Made by a program: the position numbers and the translations under genes. Below, in pieces: positions 8,411-17,685 of a DNA stretch of 64,000 nucleotides; the stretch's first letter is position 1; each line of letters starts with the position of its first letter. Under the pieces are notes generated by a model. It ran no database searches. It worked only from the letters and a program-made list of their open reading frames with translations, and was not told where the DNA came from. Source of the stretch: Clostridium_AT stratigraminis (GTDB taxonomy: Bacteria; Bacillota; Clostridia; Clostridiales; Clostridiaceae); contig NZ_JBJHZZ010000002.1 of NCBI RefSeq assembly GCF_045310675.1, positions 1 to 64,000 of the forward strand, given 5' to 3'.

Positions 8411-8482
8411 ATCGGAAGCAAAGAAGTGAATTCTGTATTTGGGCACTTGGAATTCATGGAGCTAGTAGTGCAACCCGCCGAG
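8411..8482 (+). ncRNA. c-di-GMP-II riboswitch aptamer
   Basis: The conserved blocks of the class II cyclic di-GMP riboswitch occur in order: CGGAAGCAA (8413-8421), TTTGGGCACTTG (8438-8449), then CTAGTAGTGCAACC (8462-8475) and CCGA (8478-8481), which closes helix P1 with TCGG (8412-8415). The known Clostridium acetobutylicum aptamer shares TTGGGCACTTG, TAGTAGTGCAACC and the P1 layout. The variable hairpin between the last two blocks pairs poorly here, but TGAATTC (8427-8433) and GAATTCA (8450-8456) are complementary. It is about 190 bases upstream of the exopolysaccharide operon starting at 8674. The expression platform (ON or OFF) is not resolved by eye; TTTTTT follows P1 at 8485-8490. Confidence 0.87.
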
Positions 8483-8562
8483 TAATTTTTTGAATCAATG
8501 GCTTTTTTGTTTATGAGGCTAAGTGAAGAATACGTATAATTTTTATAATGAAATGAGTAACA

Positions 8563-8629
8563 CTATAAATTAACATAGGGATGGTAAAACATCCAAGGTA
8601 ATAGTCCAAGTACACTATTATTTATAGAA
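8563..8629 (+). other. Second structured segment in the operon leader
   Basis: CTATAAAT near 8564 can pair with ATTTATAG near 8628, enclosing a GGATG-CATCC hairpin (8580-8594). It sits between the c-di-GMP aptamer and the first gene and may be part of the expression platform or a processing site. No known RNA family is recognised. Confidence 0.3.
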
Positions 8630-8673
8630 AACAGACCTTAAGAGCTTATTGACAAGAATAGGGGGAAGCTGAA

Positions 8674-10095
8674 TTGGAAACAACGGTAAAAAATATTGTA
8701 ATGAAAGACATAGAAACAAAGATAGAATCTAAGGAAATAGAATCCAATGAATTGTTTATGGAGCAATTTAATGAGAATATACTTGATGATTCTATTAATA
8801 AAAGGATATGCGTTTTTGGACAAGGATTTGTTGGATTGCCACTTACGTTAAGCTTTGCGATTAGGGGTTGCGCTACCATAGGAGTTGATGTTGACGATAG
8901 GCTGATACAACAAACTAATGATGGGATTACACATCATACGGAAAGATTTCACCATGTTTCAATTCAAGAAGTATTAAATATTGAACTAAAAAATAAAAGA
9001 TACATTGCTACAACTAATGCTGATTGGGCTGTACAAGAGTGTAACAATATAATTGTTACTGTTGGAGTTCCAATAAAAGATGGTAAATATATAATTGATT
9101 ATTTGGAAAGTGCATGCACAACAATTGGTAGAAACTTAAAGAAGAATGATTTGGTTGTAATACGGAGTACTGTAATACCTGGTACAACAGAGGAGCTTTG
9201 TTTGCCTATTTTAGAAAAAGAGTCTGGAATGAAAGCAGGAGATGATTTCTATCTAGCTTACGCATCAGAAAGAATAGCCGAAGGACTTGCTTTCGATGAA
9301 TTTGCCAATATGCCTACTTTGGTTGGAGCAGTAAATGAAGCTAGCCTAAGTAAAGCTATAGACTTATTAAGAGTGGTATGTAAAGCAGAGATGGTACCTG
9401 CGACATGCATTAAAGCTGTTGAAACATCAAAAGTATTTGAAAATGTTCAAAGAGATGTAAATATAGCTATGGCTCAGGAGTTTGCAAGATTCACAGAAGC
9501 ACTTGGCATAGATATATTTGAAGTAGTAAAACTTGCAAATACTCATAAGAGAGTTAATCTATTAACTCCAGGGCCGGGAGTAGGAGGTTATTGCATACCA
9601 AATGCATATCATTATCTAACACCAAAAGCAGAAGAATTAGCAGTAGATCTTGATATTTTAAAAATAAGTAGAGAAAAGAATTCGAAACTTCCAAAGTTTA
9701 TAGTGAATAAAATAGAGGAGTTATTGAAAAGGCAAGGGAAGAAATTAGTGGATTCGCAAATTGCTGTCTTTGGACTAGCTATGAAAGATTATTCAAATGA
9801 TGATAGGATAAGCCCACCAGTAGATATATGTAAATTGTTAATCGAAAAAGGTGCAATAGTCAAGGCTTTTGATCCTGTGGTACCTACTAATTATGATTTT
9901 AAAGTTAATAAACAGGATGAGGCGATAAAGAACGCAGATGCTATCCTAACATTATCGAAACAGCAAGGTATAGATTTCGATAATGTAAAAAATATGGTTG
10001 CATTAATGAAGGATAAGCCAGTTTGTGTAGATGTAAAAGCCGTTATAGACAAATGTGAAGCTGAAAAATTTGGGATGTTGTATTGGAGAATATAA
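8674..10095 (+). CDS. Nucleotide-sugar dehydrogenase (UDP-sugar to UDP-uronate), first gene of EPS operon
   Basis: 473 residues, UDP-glucose/GDP-mannose dehydrogenase superfamily. After a 45-residue polar leader comes the Rossmann motif FGQGFVGLPL (near 49). The middle domain holds VVIRSTVIPGTTEE and the sugar-binding block GPGVGGYCIPNAYHY with catalytic Cys near 307. The C-terminal domain contains the usual FGLAMKDYSNDDRISPP. It should supply a uronic-acid precursor such as UDP-ManNAcA to the pathway; the next gene is a WecG-type transferase, which fits. It starts at TTG 8674, seven bases after GGGGGA. It is clearly different in sequence from the dehydrogenase at 597 (GGYC instead of GGHC). 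Substrate is inferred. Confidence 0.85.
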   Translation: METTVKNIVMKDIETKIESKEIESNELFMEQFNENILDDSINKRICVFGQGFVGLPLTLSFAIRGCATIGVDVDDRLIQQTNDGITHHTERFHHVSIQEVLNIELKNKRYIATTNADWAVQECNNIIVTVGVPIKDGKYIIDYLESACTTIGRNLKKNDLVVIRSTVIPGTTEELCLPILEKESGMKAGDDFYLAYASERIAEGLAFDEFANMPTLVGAVNEASLSKAIDLLRVVCKAEMVPATCIKAVETSKVFENVQRDVNIAMAQEFARFTEALGIDIFEVVKLANTHKRVNLLTPGPGVGGYCIPNAYHYLTPKAEELAVDLDILKISREKNSKLPKFIVNKIEELLKRQGKKLVDSQIAVFGLAMKDYSNDDRISPPVDICKLLIEKGAIVKAFDPVVPTNYDFKVNKQDEAIKNADAILTLSKQQGIDFDNVKNMVALMKDKPVCVDVKAVIDKCEAEKFGMLYWRI

Positions 10096-10110
10096 ATTTG
10101 GAGGATTGTA

Positions 10111-10860
10111 GTGGAGAAGAGAATACATATACTAGGCAGTAATGTTGATACCTTAACTATGGATGAAACTTTAGCTAGGATTCAATCTTTAATTAAAAAT
10201 AGAGAGCATGTTCAACATGTTGTAATTAATGCAAGTAAAATTAACTTAATGCAAGATAATAAGCATTTAGCAGACATAGTTAATAGTTGCCCTTTAATAA
10301 ATGCAGATGGGCAGTCAATTGTGTGGGCTGCGAAGTTTTTAGGGTATCCAATTCCTGAAAGGGTTACCGGTATTGATTTATTTAATAATTTAGTAAAATT
10401 ATCGGCTGAAAATGGATATAGACCATATTTTTTTGGAGCTAAGCAAGAGGTTGTTGAGAAGGTTGTAAAGATATTTAAAGAACAGTATCCTTCGCTTAAT
10501 ATTGCCGGATATCGTAATGGTTATTTTAAAGATGAGGAAAGTAAAGAAATAGCAAAGGATATTAGGGAATCAAAAGCTGATATTCTATTTGTTGCTTTTT
10601 CAAGTCCAAAGAAAGAATTTTGGGTTAAGGAATATATTCCGATAATGCAGGTTACTTTTGTAATGGGAGTTGGTGGGAGTTTTGATGTTGTTGCTGGAGT
10701 TACTAATAGAGCACCTGAATGGATGCAAAAATGTGGGCTAGAGTGGTTTTATAGGTTTATTCAGGAACCAAAACGAATGTGGAAGAGATATTTGTTTGGT
10801 AATTTGAAATTTATAAGATTGGTTATTCAAGAAAAATTCAGCCTAGTTAAGAATGATTAA
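10111..10860 (+). CDS. WecG/TagA/CpsF family glycosyltransferase (GT26)
   Basis: 249 residues, the full length of the family. Typical motifs are HVVINASKINLMQ, INADGQSIVWAAKFLG (the acidic substrate-binding loop), RPYFFGAKQEVVEKV and FVMGVGGSFDVVAG, with a basic C-terminal tail (PEWMQKCGLEWFYRFIQEPKRMWKRY) that holds the protein at the membrane. Family members add ManNAc (TagA) or ManNAcA (WecG) to an undecaprenyl-PP-linked GlcNAc. With a uronate-forming dehydrogenase just upstream, ManNAcA-like transfer is the likely role. GTG 10111 follows GGAGG at 10100-10104. It is 15 bases behind the dehydrogenase, in one operon. Confidence 0.88.
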   Translation: MEKRIHILGSNVDTLTMDETLARIQSLIKNREHVQHVVINASKINLMQDNKHLADIVNSCPLINADGQSIVWAAKFLGYPIPERVTGIDLFNNLVKLSAENGYRPYFFGAKQEVVEKVVKIFKEQYPSLNIAGYRNGYFKDEESKEIAKDIRESKADILFVAFSSPKKEFWVKEYIPIMQVTFVMGVGGSFDVVAGVTNRAPEWMQKCGLEWFYRFIQEPKRMWKRYLFGNLKFIRLVIQEKFSLVKND

Positions 10861-10896
10861 AATATCGAGTAACAAATTTAAAAAGGATGAATTGTA

Positions 10897-12219
10897 ATGA
10901 ATTATAAATATGTGAAAAAAATAAGTGAGTTGTGTCCACAAAGTATTAAAAGGATATTTGCACCTATTTTAAGAAAGAAATTAGTTAATAATAAAGACTT
11001 TTTAGATACTTACTATAAATTAGATAAATACGATGAATTAAGTGAAGAAGAAAAGAAAAAGAAACAATTTGAAAAATTAAAAGAAATATTGATATATTGT
11101 GATGATAATGTAAGTTATTATAAAGATATTTTCAAAGAGGCAAAATTTGATCCGAGAGAAATGACTGATTTCAAGGATATTGAAGTTCTACCTTTTACCA
11201 ATAAAGCTATATTTTTGGCTAATGAAAATAAGTTGTTATCAAAGTTGGATATTAATCATTATGTTGCATATACCGGTGGTAGTAGCGGAAAGCCATTAAA
11301 AATATGTCTTGATAGAGAATCAATATTTAAAGAAAGAGCCTTTGTTTATCATTATTGGTCTAAATTCGGTTATAATTATAAAACTTCAAAAATGATTACA
11401 TTCAGAGGCTTGGAGTTCAATGGGAAAATAGCTAAATATAATCCGGTATATAACGAAATAGTCTTATCACCATTTTCACTTAATGAAGATAATATTCATA
11501 AATATTTAAAGATTATAAGAGAATTTAAACCGGAATTTATTAGCGGGTATCCATCAATAGTCAAAAATTTCTGCACGTTAATAGAAAAAACCAATACAAA
11601 AGTAAACATTAAATATGTATTTTTTATTTCAGAATTCTGTCCAAAGGAAGATAATGACTATATTAAAAATATACTGGGCTGTGATACTTGTATTTTTTAT
11701 GGCCACTCTGAAAGGTCTGTCTTTGGTGGAAAATATGAGGACCATTATGAATTCAATAAAATTTATGGATATACTGAATTTATACCAACAAGTGTGAAAA
11801 ATGAATTTAGATTAGCCTGTACAGGCTTTCTTAGCTATAAAATGCCTTTTGTAAGGTATATGACTGATGATATTGTTAGAATTGAAAATAATAAAGTTGT
11901 GGAGATTATAGGACATAATGATTCGGAAGTTTTAATAGGGAAAAATAATGAGAAAATATCAATCGCAGCTATTAATTTTCACAGCAATGCTTTCAATAAA
12001 ATTAGACAATTCCAGTTTGAGCAATTTGAAATTGGCAAGGCTAATTTAAACTTATTAATGGAAGATATAATAACAGAAGAGGATAAAGTTAACATTAGAA
12101 AAGCATTAGATACAAAAATCAAAGATGTTTTGGATATTCAAATAAAAATAGTAGATGAAATAAGCTTAACCAAAAGAGGAAAAAGGAAATTAATAATACA
12201 ACATGTTGATATGGTTTAG
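10897..12219 (+). CDS. CapK/PaaK-like adenylate-forming protein of capsule clusters
   Basis: 440 residues, related to phenylacetate-CoA ligase and to CapK proteins of capsule loci. The AMP/phosphate-binding loop YTGGSSGKPL is near residues 124-133. CapK-type hallmarks follow: KMITFRG, EFISGYPSIVKNF, YGHSERSVFGG, and TGFLSYKMPFVRYMTDDIVRIE, which corresponds to the YxTGD adenylate motif. In capsule operons these proteins are believed to activate an acyl or amino acid group that decorates the polymer, but few have been assayed. Here two acyltransferases lie further down the operon and could use the product. No CoA-transfer or carrier domain is seen. Confidence 0.75.
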   Translation: MNYKYVKKISELCPQSIKRIFAPILRKKLVNNKDFLDTYYKLDKYDELSEEEKKKKQFEKLKEILIYCDDNVSYYKDIFKEAKFDPREMTDFKDIEVLPFTNKAIFLANENKLLSKLDINHYVAYTGGSSGKPLKICLDRESIFKERAFVYHYWSKFGYNYKTSKMITFRGLEFNGKIAKYNPVYNEIVLSPFSLNEDNIHKYLKIIREFKPEFISGYPSIVKNFCTLIEKTNTKVNIKYVFFISEFCPKEDNDYIKNILGCDTCIFYGHSERSVFGGKYEDHYEFNKIYGYTEFIPTSVKNEFRLACTGFLSYKMPFVRYMTDDIVRIENNKVVEIIGHNDSEVLIGKNNEKISIAAINFHSNAFNKIRQFQFEQFEIGKANLNLLMEDIITEEDKVNIRKALDTKIKDVLDIQIKIVDEISLTKRGKRKLIIQHVDMV

Positions 12220-12353
12220 ATATAAGAGTATTTTACTATCATAATCTTATGTGAATATATTGTAATTTTTATTGAATATTTCAGAAATTATTAACTTACT
12301 TTTATATAACTTATCATGCTTATATTTATAAAAATTAGGAGCATAAATTACAA

Positions 12354-13598
12354 ATGGAAAATTCAAGATATTTAAAATGGATTAAATTTATTATAATAAT
12401 AACACCAATCATTGATATTCTTAATGGAGTTTCTTTGTATATTATTAAATCAAATGCAACTTTTTCACCAGGTCAGATTTTAAGATTATTGATATTAATT
12501 ATTAATATATATTTGTGCATCAAAGTTGATTTTAAGAATTTTTTCATAATATTGATAAGTATGACTTTAGTTATAATACGTTTCTTTTATAATATTTATG
12601 ATCTAAATAGTATTATCAATGATATGTTGTTTTATAGTAAAATTTTATATGTTATTACATTTTTATTATTAACTAGGAAAGTATTTCTTTCCTCTTCTGA
12701 CTTTGAGAATGAACTAACTAATCTACTTGCAAGTACGGCAGTTTTTCTGAGTTTTTCATTAATAGTAACAAAAATATTAGGAATTGGACAATCATCTTAT
12801 AATGATTCCATAGGATATAAAGGTTTGTTTATGGGAGTTAATGATTTTACAAATACATTAATTTTTTGCTATCCATTTTTATTTAAAAAAATGGTTAAAG
12901 ATAGAATAAATCTAGTAAAGATTATAAAATTCATTATGACTACTTTTGTATTTTTTATAATTGGAACAAAAGCAGCTATAATATTTTTAGCAATTATATT
13001 AACATATTTTTTACTCAAATTAATGAACTTCAAAAATTTAAAAAAATTGATTGTAATATTAATATTTCTTTCTTTATTTTTGTTTTTCGGTTATATTAAA
13101 TATTTTTCTTATTATAAAGATACTATTCTTAACAGATATATGTACTTTTATGATAACTTAAATCCACTAACATTTTTATTAAGTCAAAGGAACATAACAG
13201 CGCAAATAGCATTTAGTTTTTGGAACTTAAGCAAAGTTAATTATTTTTTAGGTCTTGGATTTAAAGATGGGTCCCAAATAATAAATAGCTTTCTACCGGG
13301 TCATGGTATGATAGAAATGGATTTCCTTGATATTATCTATTTTTATGGAATAATTAATTTTCTTATTTTAACTTATGGTATTGTAAAAATGTTCATAAAA
13401 TCAATTTCAGTATTTTTATTTTCAAAAGGAGATAGTGATAAGAAAGATTATTCATTCTTATATATTCTTTCAATAATAATCTCTTTTACTGGAGGACATG
13501 TATTATTAAGTCCTTTGGCTGGAGTGTATTTTGCAGTAATATACTCTTTGTGTTATAAAAGTTTTAAAGAAATAAGAGTAGAAGGTATACACAGTTAG
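12354..13598 (+). CDS. O-antigen polymerase/ligase-like membrane protein (Wzy candidate)
   Basis: 414 residues, almost entirely hydrophobic, with about ten to twelve membrane segments (for example FIIIITPIIDILNGVSLYII, YCYPFLF-type and FFIIGTKAAIIFLAIILTYF) and one longer extracellular loop near residues 255-320 (NRYMYFYDNLNPLTFLLSQR, FLGLGFKDGS, PGHGMIEMDFLDI). The GxxTKAA and GLG-HxxxEMDFLD features match the O-antigen ligase (Wzy/WaaL) family. In this operon it is the only candidate polymerase to join lipid-linked repeat units outside the membrane. ATG 12354 follows AGGAG at a slightly long spacing of 12. The 134 bases before it hold no terminator. Confidence 0.75.
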   Translation: MENSRYLKWIKFIIIITPIIDILNGVSLYIIKSNATFSPGQILRLLILIINIYLCIKVDFKNFFIILISMTLVIIRFFYNIYDLNSIINDMLFYSKILYVITFLLLTRKVFLSSSDFENELTNLLASTAVFLSFSLIVTKILGIGQSSYNDSIGYKGLFMGVNDFTNTLIFCYPFLFKKMVKDRINLVKIIKFIMTTFVFFIIGTKAAIIFLAIILTYFLLKLMNFKNLKKLIVILIFLSLFLFFGYIKYFSYYKDTILNRYMYFYDNLNPLTFLLSQRNITAQIAFSFWNLSKVNYFLGLGFKDGSQIINSFLPGHGMIEMDFLDIIYFYGIINFLILTYGIVKMFIKSISVFLFSKGDSDKKDYSFLYILSIIISFTGGHVLLSPLAGVYFAVIYSLCYKSFKEIRVEGIHS

Positions 13599-13656
13599 TA
13601 TTATTAGTTTTTATGAATTGATATCATTAAAGTTAACTTATAAAAGAAGGTAAAAA

Positions 13657-14712
13657 ATGAGAAAAAAGTATGTAGTATTAGTCGGACCAAATAGAAATCT
13701 AAAGGGGGGCATTTCTACGGTTATAAACGATATATATAATTCTGATTTGCAACAAGATTTTAATATTATAGCGATTAATACTTATGGAAAGAAGTTCGGT
13801 AGTTCATTTTTTTTAGGTATTATGTGGTATTTTTCTTTAATAATAATGAGAAGTGTGAGTATTTGCCATATACAGTTGGCTTCAAAAGGCAGTTTTTATA
13901 GAAAGATATTTTTTATATTATTAACCCCAAGGAATGTAAAATTACTAATTCATGTTCATGGTGGTGGATTTATAAAGTTTTATACCAGTCAACCTAAATT
14001 TATTCAGAGATTGATAGAATATAGCATGAATAAGGCTAATTTGGTTATTACTGTCTCAGAAGTATTTAGGAATGAATTATGTAATGTTATTGGTGTCAAC
14101 AAAAACAAAATAAAGAGAGTATATAATGGAGTTACATTAAAGAAAAATATCAATATAGAAAATAGTGGTAAAGAAGTAAAGGTTTTATTTATGGGGAAAC
14201 TTTCAAGGGTAAAAGGCATATATGATTTTATTGAAGTTATAAAGAGTTTTAAAGAAGTGGAAATGAACGTAAAATTTCTTATTGCAGGAAATGGTGATAT
14301 AGAAACAGTCAAGCAAATAATAAAAAATGAGAAAGTGGAAGAGCAGACTGAAATATTAGGGTGGATTGATGGTAAACAAAAGGATAATGTTCTATTGACA
14401 AGCGATGTGCTTATTGCACCCTCATATTTTGAGTCTTTTGGAATTAGTATAGTCGAAGCAATGAATTTTGGAGTTGCTATTATTGGATACAGGGTAGGTG
14501 GCATTCCTGAAATAGTAGAACATACAAAAAATGGTTTTTTACACGATACTGGTGACATTTCGGGTATGGTGAAAAGTCTAAAAGAGCTTGTTGAAAATGA
14601 AAACCTACTTATAAGCATGAAATTGAATAATATGGAAAAAGTGAAAAAATTTTCCAAGGATAAATTTATTGAGAGTATACGAAAAATCTATTATTTGTAT
14701 ATTCAGCCATAG
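13657..14712 (+). CDS. Glycosyltransferase family 4 (GT-B)
   Basis: 351 residues. The N-terminal half has the GT-B donor loop (VGPNRNLKGGISTVINDI) and IHVHGGGFIKFY. The second half starts VKVLFMGKLSRVKGIYDFIEV and contains the retaining GT4 EX7E motif ESFGISIVE near residues 259-267, followed by GYRVGGIPEIVEHTKNGFL. It would transfer a nucleotide-activated sugar to the growing lipid-linked repeat unit. It is the only classical GT in the operon besides WecG, so the repeat unit may be short or other transferases may lie elsewhere. Confidence 0.88.
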   Translation: MRKKYVVLVGPNRNLKGGISTVINDIYNSDLQQDFNIIAINTYGKKFGSSFFLGIMWYFSLIIMRSVSICHIQLASKGSFYRKIFFILLTPRNVKLLIHVHGGGFIKFYTSQPKFIQRLIEYSMNKANLVITVSEVFRNELCNVIGVNKNKIKRVYNGVTLKKNINIENSGKEVKVLFMGKLSRVKGIYDFIEVIKSFKEVEMNVKFLIAGNGDIETVKQIIKNEKVEEQTEILGWIDGKQKDNVLLTSDVLIAPSYFESFGISIVEAMNFGVAIIGYRVGGIPEIVEHTKNGFLHDTGDISGMVKSLKELVENENLLISMKLNNMEKVKKFSKDKFIESIRKIYYLYIQP

Positions 14713-14752
14713 AAGAAATATTTTAAGTATAGAAAATTATAGAGGTGATATT

Positions 14753-15943
14753 TTGAAAGTAAAAAAGTGCAAATGGTATAATAATGCACAAGCGCCAGTT
14801 ATGTTTATGATAGATGACCTCGCAAACACATGGGTCGATAATAATAGTAATAATGAATTGAATCTTGGAGAAGATTGGGGATATTGCTGCTTTCAAAAGA
14901 ATTCTATGTGGGATTTTCTAAATACTAAATTATTAAATAAATATCCCTATTTAAAAGTAACATTTTTTTTAGTAGTAGGTAAAAGAGCTAATATAATTGA
15001 AACAAATAAAAAAATATATTCTGAAACTATTCAAGAAAATAAGAATTTTAGAGAATTTTTAATTGAAATAAATAAAAATCCAAATATTGAAATCGCATAT
15101 CACGGACTCACCCATGGAATTACTGGAATTTCAAGGACAGACTTTGTTGAGGAATGGCAATCATTTAAGAAAATTAATGAAGCTATTGAAACTATAAACA
15201 TTGGAAGAGAAATATATTTTAATGTTTTAGGGGAGTACCCTGTAGGAGGTAAATATTGCGGTTATAAATATAATGATTTCTCAGATGATTCTATAAATGC
15301 TACTGATTTTAAATGGTGGTGCAGACATTGGGATGCTAATTTAGAAAGTGGTAATTATGAAAATTATAATTATGATCTGGAAATGTTCAACAATGTTGTG
15401 GACATACCGTCAACCATAGATGGATCTTATTATAGCTTGAAAAACATTAAATATCTATTTAGCAAAAAATATCTAAAAAGTGTGATAAATAAATTTATTC
15501 ATGGAAAGACAGTTGAGCAAGTAATTTTAGATAGAGTTAACGCACAGCAAATAATCTCTATTCAAGAGCACACGTCACCCTACAGAGCAGATAAAAGGAT
15601 TCAGTACCCCAATTTGATTTTTGATATTGAAAATTTACACATAATATTTAATTATTTAAAAAGATTTGATCTTTGGTATGCCACAGGAACCGAGATTGCA
15701 AATTATTTTTTAGTTTATGAAAATTGTAAAATTGAAAATTCTAATGATTCAAGCTTTAAAGTAGAATGCGATTCTAGATTTGAAGGCTATGAATTAACAC
15801 TTAGCATCAGTGGAAATTTCTCTGGTAATTATATTAGCATTTCTTATGGAGATAATAAAGTAAAGTTTGAAAAGATCCAAAATCAATTCATAGGAAATAT
15901 TAAAGTATTTGATAATATGCTATATAAGATAAATGAGGTCTAA
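14753..15943 (+). CDS. Polysaccharide deacetylase-like (NodB-fold) protein
   Basis: 396 residues from TTG 14753, which follows AGAGGTG (14741-14747); a longer open frame upstream overlaps the glycosyltransferase and is probably untranslated. APVMFMIDDLANTW near residues 15-28 gives the metal/base Asp pair of carbohydrate esterase 4-like enzymes, and AYHGLTHG gives the His117-x3-His121 zinc ligands. HTSPYR later in the chain is a further metal/base candidate. The C-terminal 60 residues look like a small beta domain. No signal peptide is visible, so it may act on lipid-linked intermediates in the cytoplasm. Likely role: removal of acetyl groups from amino sugars of the polymer; the exact substrate is unknown. 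Confidence 0.65.
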   Translation: MKVKKCKWYNNAQAPVMFMIDDLANTWVDNNSNNELNLGEDWGYCCFQKNSMWDFLNTKLLNKYPYLKVTFFLVVGKRANIIETNKKIYSETIQENKNFREFLIEINKNPNIEIAYHGLTHGITGISRTDFVEEWQSFKKINEAIETINIGREIYFNVLGEYPVGGKYCGYKYNDFSDDSINATDFKWWCRHWDANLESGNYENYNYDLEMFNNVVDIPSTIDGSYYSLKNIKYLFSKKYLKSVINKFIHGKTVEQVILDRVNAQQIISIQEHTSPYRADKRIQYPNLIFDIENLHIIFNYLKRFDLWYATGTEIANYFLVYENCKIENSNDSSFKVECDSRFEGYELTLSISGNFSGNYISISYGDNKVKFEKIQNQFIGNIKVFDNMLYKINEV

Positions 15944-15944
15944 T

Positions 15945-16547
15945 ATGAATTTAAAATTATCTATGAAAGTGTTCAGGTATATATTAAAGGTTTTCTACCA
16001 AAATAATGAATTGTTAATATTAAAAAAGGACAAAGAGAATTATTCCGAAGAAAATTTAGATAGTAGGTTACAGGTAAACTTGGATAAATTAGACCATGAA
16101 GATATAAAAAATATTAATCATGATTTAAGAAGAAAAGTATTAGAAAAAGAACTCAAACTTAATAATACAATCTTAGGATTCATATGTTTTGATGGAAACA
16201 TAGTACACTATTCATGTATTGCCGTTAGTGATCATAAGATTGGAGAGATAGAACAGGATTTTATAATTCCAAGTAATTCAATATATATCTATAATTGCTT
16301 TACAGAAGAAAAATATAGAGGTTTAAAGTTATTTCAACGAATGTTATCATCAATAAATAATATGCATTCAAGTGAAGACAAGTATGTTGCTGTTTCTCCA
16401 AATAATATTCCATCTTATAAAGCAATAGAAAATGTAGGTTTCTATAAAGTAGCTCAATTTAAATATAAAAAAATTCTCATATGGAAGAAACTATACGTAA
16501 GACACTTAAATGAAGACTTAATACATGCTTTCAAACAATCAGTATAG
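15945..16547 (+). CDS. GNAT-type N-acyltransferase
   Basis: 200 residues from ATG 15945, placed one base after the deacetylase stop with GAGG at 15936-15939, so translation is coupled. The C-terminal half has GNAT features: IYIYNCFTEEKYRGLKLFQRMLSS (the acetyl-CoA-binding RGxxxxxxxL helix) and VAVSPNNIPSYKAIENVGF (the SxNxxSxxxxExxGF block). The N-terminal 90 residues are divergent. It probably acylates an amino sugar of the repeat unit or a precursor. Substrate cannot be read from the sequence. Confidence 0.65.
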   Translation: MNLKLSMKVFRYILKVFYQNNELLILKKDKENYSEENLDSRLQVNLDKLDHEDIKNINHDLRRKVLEKELKLNNTILGFICFDGNIVHYSCIAVSDHKIGEIEQDFIIPSNSIYIYNCFTEEKYRGLKLFQRMLSSINNMHSSEDKYVAVSPNNIPSYKAIENVGFYKVAQFKYKKILIWKKLYVRHLNEDLIHAFKQSV

Positions 16548-16568
16548 TTTAAAGAAAAGGAGATTTTG

Positions 16569-17660
16569 ATGAAAACATCAATTATTAATAATATAAATGT
16601 CTTCTATAAGCTAGAAGAAGACTGGAGGAATTTGTGCAGAAAAATTGATAATTATGAGATTTTCTATTCTTGGGAATGGATATGTACTTTTATTAAAAGT
16701 ATGGAACTTTCAAATATAAATCCATATGTATTAATTACAGAAGACAAGGATAATATTATTTCAATTTTACCATTATGCTTAGAAATCAGGAAAATTGGCA
16801 TTAAAAAAGTAAAAGTATTAAGATTTATTGTGAATAGAACAGTAGACTATTATAACTTCTTGATTGATAAAGATTATAATAAATATGATGTAATAAAAAG
16901 TTTGATAAATGAATTATATAAGTTGAGTGATTGGGATTTGATAGAATTACAAAACTTAAATACAAGACATAGAGAGACATTAATGATTAATGAAGTATTA
17001 AAGCTTTTCAAGGGGCTAAAGTGTATAAAAGAGATAAATGTTATAACTCCTTATTTATATTATAACGAAATGATTATAAAAATGAATTCCAAACAAATTA
17101 AAGATATACAAAGAAGGGAAAAAAAATTACAAAGAGAGAATGAAGTTAAGTATTGTTTGAATGTAAAGTGGGATAGAGAAGTATGGAATGCTTTAATTAA
17201 GTTACATAAATTAAGGTGGTCGCAAAGTGTCTTTATTAAGAAAGAATATATAGAGTTTTACGAAAGCTTAATTCCATATTTAGAAGAAACTAAACAGTTG
17301 GAATTTTCTTATGCAACAATAAACAATGAAATTGCAGCAATTCATTTTGGATTTAAGTGCAAAGAAAAAGTATATTATTATATTCCAATCTATTTAAATA
17401 AGTACTCTTCAACTGGGATTGGTGCAATCTTTTTATATAAAATTATTGAACATTATAAAGACAACTATATTATTTTTGACTTTTTAAGAGGTGATGAGAT
17501 TTATAAATTCGATTGGACGGATTTAGCTACTGAGAATTTGAACTATTATATAGTAAAACAAAACAATAAGTATTTAAAAGTCTATCTCAAATTTATGTTA
17601 AAAATGAAAGAAAATAAATTTGTAAGAAATATATACAATAAGATAAGAAAGAGAAATTAA
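16569..17660 (+). CDS. BcsL/CelD-like acetyltransferase (GNAT_6 type)
   Basis: 363 residues from ATG 16569, six bases after AAAGGAG. The sequence fits the BcsL/CelD acetyltransferase family found in cellulose and exopolysaccharide operons: an N-terminal FYSWEWICTFIKSM, a central LHKLRWSQSVF, and the C-terminal GNAT half with FSYATINNEIAAIHFGFKCKEKVYYYIPIYLNKYSSTGIGAIFLYKIIEHY and FDFLRGDEIYKFDWTD. Such proteins are thought to acylate the polymer or its precursors. The gene lies between another GNAT protein and the flippase. The product may depend on the CapK-like enzyme upstream for activated acyl groups (inference). Confidence 0.75.
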   Translation: MKTSIINNINVFYKLEEDWRNLCRKIDNYEIFYSWEWICTFIKSMELSNINPYVLITEDKDNIISILPLCLEIRKIGIKKVKVLRFIVNRTVDYYNFLIDKDYNKYDVIKSLINELYKLSDWDLIELQNLNTRHRETLMINEVLKLFKGLKCIKEINVITPYLYYNEMIIKMNSKQIKDIQRREKKLQRENEVKYCLNVKWDREVWNALIKLHKLRWSQSVFIKKEYIEFYESLIPYLEETKQLEFSYATINNEIAAIHFGFKCKEKVYYYIPIYLNKYSSTGIGAIFLYKIIEHYKDNYIIFDFLRGDEIYKFDWTDLATENLNYYIVKQNNKYLKVYLKFMLKMKENKFVRNIYNKIRKRN

Positions 17661-17685
17661 TGATGAAATTTCATAGGTGTTTTTA

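Noticed and set aside
8371..8673. Group I intron after the c-di-GMP-II aptamer, as in the known C. difficile allosteric ribozyme
   Set aside because: Only about 190 bases separate aptamer and gene and no conserved intron core was recognised.
14004..14657. Antisense open frame of 217 codons opposite the GT4 gene
   Set aside because: Low-complexity Phe/Ser/Ile-rich translation with no ribosome site; the plus strand encodes a clear GT4 enzyme.
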